Assembly (NCBI GenBank): GCA_012513195.1
Contig: JAAZCR010000230.1
Location: 1-10,570, forward strand
Source: Bacilli bacterium
GTDB taxonomy: Bacteria; Bacillota_I; Bacilli_A; Haloplasmatales; Haloplasmataceae
DNA length: 10,570 nucleotides
Direction: 5' to 3'
The notes beneath the pieces were generated by a model. It worked only from the letters and a program-made list of their open reading frames with translations. It ran no database searches and was not told the DNA's origin. Below, one piece after another: positions 6,980 to 10,570 of this stretch (position 1 is the stretch's first letter; every line of letters starts with the position of its first letter). The position numbers and the translations under genes are program-made.

Positions 6980-8119
6980 TCACTTCTTTACTTTGCGGTT
7001 ATATATAGATCGATATAAGTCTTCATATTCCTTAATAATTGTTTCTAGATTGAATTTTTGCGCATCTTCAAAGGCTTGTTTTCGCATCTGTAGGACTTTA
7101 TCAGGATGATTAATACTATAAACGAAAGCATTAAAAATAGCTTCGCTACTACCTTTATCTACTAATAAACCATTTTCTTCATGCTTAATAATCTCTTTGA
7201 TACCACCAGTATTTGTAGCGATTGTAAAAACTTGCGAAATCATCGCTTCTACTAAAACATTACCAAAGCCTTCTTCTAATGATGGTAGAGCAAAGATATC
7301 ACTTATTCTTAATAATTCATTTACATCTTGACGGAAACCAGTAAAGATTACTTTATCAGTCATCCCTAGTTCAGTAACTAGCTTCTTGATATTATTTATT
7401 TCTTGTCCATCACCAACAAGTAGTAGTTTACAAGATAAATCAATATTAGCATTCTCGATATATTGAAGAAATTGATAAAATGCCTCTACTAGAAATTTAT
7501 GACCTTTTCTTACATCAAATCTTGCGATATTTGTGATAACTAAATCATTGGGATTAATATTTAAACTCTTTCTTTTTTCAGCAAAATCAATACTGACATT
7601 TAGGTATTTAGCTAAATCGATTCCATTATAAATAACCTGATATTTTTCCTCAGGTAATTTGGTATATTTCTGGACACTTCTCATTGTTTCATACGAATTC
7701 GCAATAATGATATCAGTCTTCTTCGCTAAGAGTTTCTCTAATAAAAGTAAGGGTTTTGAAGGTTGATATAACGATTCTTCGGTAGATATTATCACCTTTG
7801 TCTTCGCTAAGATGCCTGCGAATCTTCCCCACACCTTACTAGTACTAACAAAGGTGTGAAGAATATCAACCTGTTCCTTCTTTGATATGTTTGCGATTCT
7901 CTTAATCACAAATAAATCTAATTTACTTTTCTTATTACAGATGTATACTTTAATCCCGCTATTCGCTAGTTCTTGTTTTAGTTCGCCACCTTCAGTGACA
8001 CAACATACAATCACATCAAATAAATCTTTATTTAGGTGTTTTGCGAGATCGACAATTTTGCGTTCGGAACCACCTATATGTAAACTAGGAATAACCAACA
8101 TCACTTTAATTTTTTTCAT
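6980..8119 (-). CDS. GT4-family glycosyltransferase
   Basis: A complete retaining GT-B glycosyltransferase of 379 residues, the usual GT4 length. The N-terminal acceptor domain begins IKVMLVIPSLHIGGSER, with the GGSE loop at residues 16-19. The C-terminal donor domain has IYNG at 163-166, ITNIARFDVRKGH with R200 and K205, LLLVGDG at 232-238, VIFTGFRQDV at 257-266 and the E-x7-E motif in EEGFGNVLVEAM with E283 and E291. There is no membrane segment, so it is a cytoplasmic or peripheral enzyme adding one sugar to the lipid-linked repeat unit. Donor and acceptor cannot be read from sequence. It begins 14 nt after the epimerase stop with only a weak ribosome binding site (GGATTGATG), and ATG is followed by seven A residues. 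It is similar in its motifs to the GT half of the fusion at 1135-3486, at the level expected within the family. Confidence 0.95.
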   Translation of the reverse strand: MKKIKVMLVIPSLHIGGSERKIVDLAKHLNKDLFDVIVCCVTEGGELKQELANSGIKVYICNKKSKLDLFVIKRIANISKKEQVDILHTFVSTSKVWGRFAGILAKTKVIISTEESLYQPSKPLLLLEKLLAKKTDIIIANSYETMRSVQKYTKLPEEKYQVIYNGIDLAKYLNVSIDFAEKRKSLNINPNDLVITNIARFDVRKGHKFLVEAFYQFLQYIENANIDLSCKLLLVGDGQEINNIKKLVTELGMTDKVIFTGFRQDVNELLRISDIFALPSLEEGFGNVLVEAMISQVFTIATNTGGIKEIIKHEENGLLVDKGSSEAIFNAFVYSINHPDKVLQMRKQAFEDAQKFNLETIIKEYEDLYRSIYNRKVKK

Positions 8120-8133
8120 TTACATCAATCCAG

Positions 8134-9090
8134 TTAGAGGTTATTTTTATACCAATCGATGGTAAGTTTTATCCCATCATAGAAAGAATATTTAGGATCA
8201 TAGTTTAATAATTTCTTAGCCTTACTAATATCTGCATTGGAGTGTTTAATATCTCCTGGTCTTTCCGGACCATAGATGGGTTCAATAGCAACATTCATTA
8301 GTTCTTTTATTGTGTTATAAAGTTCATTAACAGTTACTTGACCACCATAAGCGATATTAAAGACTTCACCATTAGCTTCAGGACCAGCTAAGCATGCTTT
8401 TAAATTAGCTTCGATCACATTATCAACATAGGTAAAATCGCGACTTTGCTTACCATCACCATGGATGATTGGTGCTCTACCCTCACTTAATGCTTTAACA
8501 AAGTTAGGAATAACCGCTGCATAGACGCTATTTGGGTCCTGTCTTCTACCGAAAACATTAAAGTAGCGTAACCCTATTGTAGGTAAACCATATAACTCAT
8601 AAAAATTACGGGCATATAACTCATTCACCTTTTTCGTAATCGCATAGGGTGATAAGGGTTTGCCTACCCGGTCTTCGATTTTCGGCAAATGGGGTTCATC
8701 ACCATATACTGATGAACTTGAGGCATAGACAAACTTCTTAACTTTATGTTCTCTGGCAGCAATTAACATATTTAATGTACCGGTTATATTTACATCATTG
8801 GTAGTTTTCGGATCTTTAATTGAACGTGGTACACTACCAAGTGCTGCTTGATGTAAAACATAATCAATACCTTCACAGGCTTTTAAACAATCATCTAATA
8901 ACCGAATATCACCTTCGATAAATTCAAAATTTGATTTATCTAATAATGCCGCGATATTTTCTTTTTTGCCAGTCGCAAGATTATCTAAGACGCATACATA
9001 ATAACCTTGATTAACTAAGTATTCCGCAAGATTTGAACCAATAAATCCTGCGCCACCGGTAACTAAAAACTTGGTGTTTTTATTAAACAT
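8134..9090 (-). CDS. wbpP: UDP-N-acetylhexosamine / -hexosaminuronate 4-epimerase (WbpP/TviC type)
   Basis: This 318-residue extended SDR enzyme interconverts C4 epimers of a UDP-sugar using bound NAD. The Rossmann motif TGGAGFIG is at 11-18, the catalytic serine lies in YASSSSVYG at 122-130, and Y149-x3-K153 is the active-site pair. HQAALGSVPRSIKDP (80-94), PLSPYAITK (145-153), GLRYFNVFGRRQDPN (173-187) and RHS-like IKHSNADISKA (281-291) closely resemble what I recall of Pseudomonas WbpP. S284 matches WbpP Ser306, where E. coli GalE has a bulky Tyr. A small residue there accommodates the N-acetyl group, so UDP-GlcNAc/GalNAc or their uronic acids are the likely substrates. I chose the ATG at 9090, preceded by AGGTGAT, over the GTG at 9099, which has no such site and lies directly against the previous stop. 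Paired with the dehydrogenase just before it (9-nt gap), the expected product is UDP-GalNAcA. Confidence 0.93.
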   Translation of the reverse strand: MFNKNTKFLVTGGAGFIGSNLAEYLVNQGYYVCVLDNLATGKKENIAALLDKSNFEFIEGDIRLLDDCLKACEGIDYVLHQAALGSVPRSIKDPKTTNDVNITGTLNMLIAAREHKVKKFVYASSSSVYGDEPHLPKIEDRVGKPLSPYAITKKVNELYARNFYELYGLPTIGLRYFNVFGRRQDPNSVYAAVIPNFVKALSEGRAPIIHGDGKQSRDFTYVDNVIEANLKACLAGPEANGEVFNIAYGGQVTVNELYNTIKELMNVAIEPIYGPERPGDIKHSNADISKAKKLLNYDPKYSFYDGIKLTIDWYKNNL

Positions 9091-9094
9091 AATT

Positions 9095-9101
9095 ATCACC
9101 T
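9095..9101 (-). promoter_or_regulatory. Ribosome binding site fixing the epimerase start at 9090
   Basis: The minus strand reads AGGTGAT, a full match to the extended Shine-Dalgarno sequence, 4 nt before ATG (8 nt from AGG). It overlaps the TAG stop of the dehydrogenase and contains the GTG at 9099, which is therefore part of the binding site and not the start codon. Confidence 0.8.
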
Positions 9102-10398
9102 ATAAACGCCAGATGTCAAAATCAGCTTGCGCTTCCTCTTTATTGATAATAGCTTTAACGTCAATTAAGACTTTCTTATTATGGGTATTTTTATATAAAC
9201 TCTTGATCTTATCTAATGAGAGATTAGTATACTCTTTATGACTTACAGCGATGATAACTGCATCTACTTCTTTTATATTATCTAACTCAACTAAATTAAC
9301 ATCATATTCTTTTTTCGCTTCTTCTTTATCTGCTAAGGGGTCTGTTACTAAGACATTAATCCCATATTCTTTAAGTTCCGAGATGATATCATACACTTTA
9401 GAGTTTCTAATATCAGGACAGTTCTCTTTGAAAGTTAAACCAAGAACAGCCACTGTCGCATTCTTGATAGGTATTTCCTGGGCAATCATTTTCTTAACGC
9501 ATTTCTCAGCGATAAACTTACCCATTCCATCATTTATTCTTCTACCCGCAAGAATGACTTGGGGATGATAACCTAAGATTTGGGCTTTATAGGTTAAGTA
9601 ATAAGGGTCAACCCCGATACAATGTCCACCCACTAACCCCGGTGTAAACTTCAAGAAGTTCCATTTCGTTCCTGCGGCTTCCAAAACTTCTTTTGTGTCA
9701 ATTCCCATTTTATCAAAAATCAAAGCTAATTCATTCACAAAGGCGATATTTATATCTCTTTGAGCATTTTCAATGACTTTAGCTGCTTCAGCGACTTTAA
9801 TACTACTAGCCTTATGGACACCAGCATCAACAACGATACTATATACATTCGCAATATGTTCAAGTGCCTCTTTGTCGCTACCAGAAACAACTTTTATGAT
9901 ATTATTTAACCGATGAACGGGATCACCAGGATTAATTCGCTCTGGAGAATAACCTAATTTAAAATCGATGTTTAGCTTTAAACCACTGATTTCTTCTAAT
10001 AATGGTAAACAAACTTCTTCTGTGACACCAGGGTATACTGTTGATTCATATACAACATAATCACCTTGTTTTAAGTGACGAGCTACTATTTTCGTCGCAC
10101 TAATCACAGGATTTAAATCAGGCATTTTGTCTTCTGATACTGGTGTAGGTACAGCGACGATAAAGAAATTAGCGTTATCTAATTTTTTTTCATCAGAAGT
10201 ATAAATGATATTTTTAGTATTTTTAATCTTTTCATTTCCTACTTCATGAGTAGGGTCAATCCCTTGTTGATATAGTTCGATCTTATGCTTATTTACATCA
10301 AAACCAATAGTGTTAATTCCCCGCTCCGCAAAGCTTATAGCGATTGGTAGTCCCACATAACCTAAACCGATGAGGGCAATTCGTAAATCCTTGTTCAT
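9100..10398 (-). CDS. tviB: UDP-N-acetyl-D-glucosamine 6-dehydrogenase (TviB/WbpO type)
   Basis: This 432-residue NAD-dependent enzyme oxidises C6 of a UDP-sugar twice to give the uronic acid. The dinucleotide motif IGLGYVGLPIA is at 10-20, followed by VAVPTPV (81-87), YESTVYPG (117-124) and GYSPERINPGD (149-159). The central helix KVAEAAKVIENAQRDINIAF (201-220) carries K207 and N211. The active-site loop PGLVGGHCIGVDPYYLTYKA (253-272) carries catalytic C260 and D264. The C-terminal UDP-binding domain includes GLTFKENCPDIRNSKVYD at 320-337. SPERINPGD, KWNFL and VIENAQRDINIA resemble what I recall of Salmonella TviB, favouring UDP-GlcNAc (or UDP-GalNAc, as for WbpO) over UDP-glucose. The ATG at 10398 has GAGG 8 nt upstream, inside the tail of the previous gene, 3 nt after its stop. 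With the following epimerase it forms a two-step route to UDP-GalNAcA. UDP-ManNAc oxidation is less likely because no 2-epimerase is present. Confidence 0.96.
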   Translation of the reverse strand: MNKDLRIALIGLGYVGLPIAISFAERGINTIGFDVNKHKIELYQQGIDPTHEVGNEKIKNTKNIIYTSDEKKLDNANFFIVAVPTPVSEDKMPDLNPVISATKIVARHLKQGDYVVYESTVYPGVTEEVCLPLLEEISGLKLNIDFKLGYSPERINPGDPVHRLNNIIKVVSGSDKEALEHIANVYSIVVDAGVHKASSIKVAEAAKVIENAQRDINIAFVNELALIFDKMGIDTKEVLEAAGTKWNFLKFTPGLVGGHCIGVDPYYLTYKAQILGYHPQVILAGRRINDGMGKFIAEKCVKKMIAQEIPIKNATVAVLGLTFKENCPDIRNSKVYDIISELKEYGINVLVTDPLADKEEAKKEYDVNLVELDNIKEVDAVIIAVSHKEYTNLSLDKIKSLYKNTHNKKVLIDVKAIINKEEAQADFDIWRL

Positions 10399-10401
10399 AT
10401 C

Positions 10402-10570
10402 TTACACCTCGATATATTTACCATAGACTGCTTTCATTTCTTCAAGCACATGTTCTAAATTGTACTTTTCAACCATTTTTAAAGAGCGTTCACCAAATTC
10501 TTTTCTTACATCTTCGTGATTATATAAATAAGACCATGCTATTTTGTAAAATTTATCTTTTCTTTTTTCT
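10402..10570 (-). CDS. C-terminal end of a probable GT4 glycosyltransferase (5' part outside the window)
   Basis: Fifty-five codons are open from the window edge to a TAA at 10404-10402, ending EMKAVYGKYIEV. The stretch YLYNHEDVRKEFGERSLKMV then EKYNLEHVLEEM has the amphipathic-helix pattern seen at the end of GT4 enzymes (compare EYEDLYRSIYN in the GT at 6980-8119 and ITRLYESLYHN in the fusion). It also matches the pattern in which the last helix crosses back to the N-terminal domain. No catalytic motif is in view, so family assignment rests on this tail and on context. The stop lies 3 nt before the dehydrogenase ATG, whose ribosome binding site lies in this gene, so the two are probably cotranscribed and coupled. 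Confidence 0.68.
   Translation of the reverse strand, partial: EKRKDKFYKIAWSYLYNHEDVRKEFGERSLKMVEKYNLEHVLEEMKAVYGKYIEV

Noticed and set aside
7887..8165. Plus-strand open frame of 92 codons
   Set aside because: Antisense to the conserved N-terminus of the GT4 enzyme and crossing the epimerase junction; no supporting signal.
9251..9568. Plus-strand open frame of 105 codons
   Set aside because: Antisense to the conserved C-terminal domain of the dehydrogenase. Ser/Phe/Ile-rich translation without recognisable motifs.
10183..10190. Runs of 7-8 T/A in the dehydrogenase, the deacetylase (6683-6690) and the start of the GT4 gene (8110-8116) as possible phase-variation tracts
   Set aside because: Such runs are common in DNA this AT-rich, all three frames are intact, and the runs are shorter than typical slippage switches.

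Overview
The window is a dense, AT-rich cell-surface polysaccharide biosynthesis locus. Every credible gene lies on the minus strand, so transcription runs from high to low coordinates. Nine genes are visible, seven complete and one cut by each edge. Spacing is tight: 3, 9, 14 and 4 nt, a 13-nt overlap, 60 nt, a 20-nt overlap, then 14 nt. Most starts have a Shine-Dalgarno sequence about 8 nt upstream. TGA is used as a stop at two genes and TGG encodes Trp, so the standard bacterial code applies. Low GC, A-ending codons and strong GGAGG/AGGTGAT ribosome binding sites suggest a low-GC Bacillota or Mycoplasmatota-type organism (Izemoplasma/Haloplasma/Erysipelotrichia-like). That placement is an inference and no taxonomic marker is present.

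In transcription order: (1) 10570-10402, the last 55 residues of a probable GT4 glycosyltransferase; (2) 10398-9100, a TviB/WbpO-type UDP-N-acetylglucosamine C6 dehydrogenase; (3) 9090-8134, a WbpP/TviC-type UDP-N-acetylhexosamine(uronate) 4-epimerase; (4) 8119-6980, a GT4 glycosyltransferase; (5) 6975-6085, a membrane-anchored CE4 polysaccharide deacetylase; (6) 6097-5099, a FemAB-like acyl/aminoacyl transferase; (7) 5038-3467, a MurJ/MviN-family lipid-linked oligosaccharide flippase with a TTG start; (8) 3486-1135, an unusual fusion of an O-antigen ligase/polymerase (Wzy_C-type) with a GT4 glycosyltransferase; (9) 1120-1, the first 373 codons of a second ligase/polymerase, colinear with the N-terminal half of gene 8.

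The genes fit a Wzx/Wzy-type pathway. Genes 2 and 3 would convert UDP-GlcNAc to UDP-GalNAcA (via UDP-GlcNAcA or UDP-GalNAc). The GT4 enzymes would build a lipid-linked repeat unit. The deacetylase and FemAB-like enzyme would modify it, the MurJ-like protein would flip it, and one or both ligase/polymerase proteins would polymerise it or attach it to an acceptor. No initiating phosphoglycosyltransferase (WbaP/WecA type), chain-length regulator or tyrosine kinase lies in the window, so these must be elsewhere or absent.

The most unusual points are the polymerase-glycosyltransferase fusion, the tandem paralogous polymerases, and the overlapping deacetylase/FemAB pair with a strongly cationic deacetylase C-terminus. 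The 60-bp spacer before the flippase is the only real intergenic gap, and it holds a perfect 10-bp tandem repeat. No tRNA, rRNA, CRISPR, IS element, or convincing terminator was seen.
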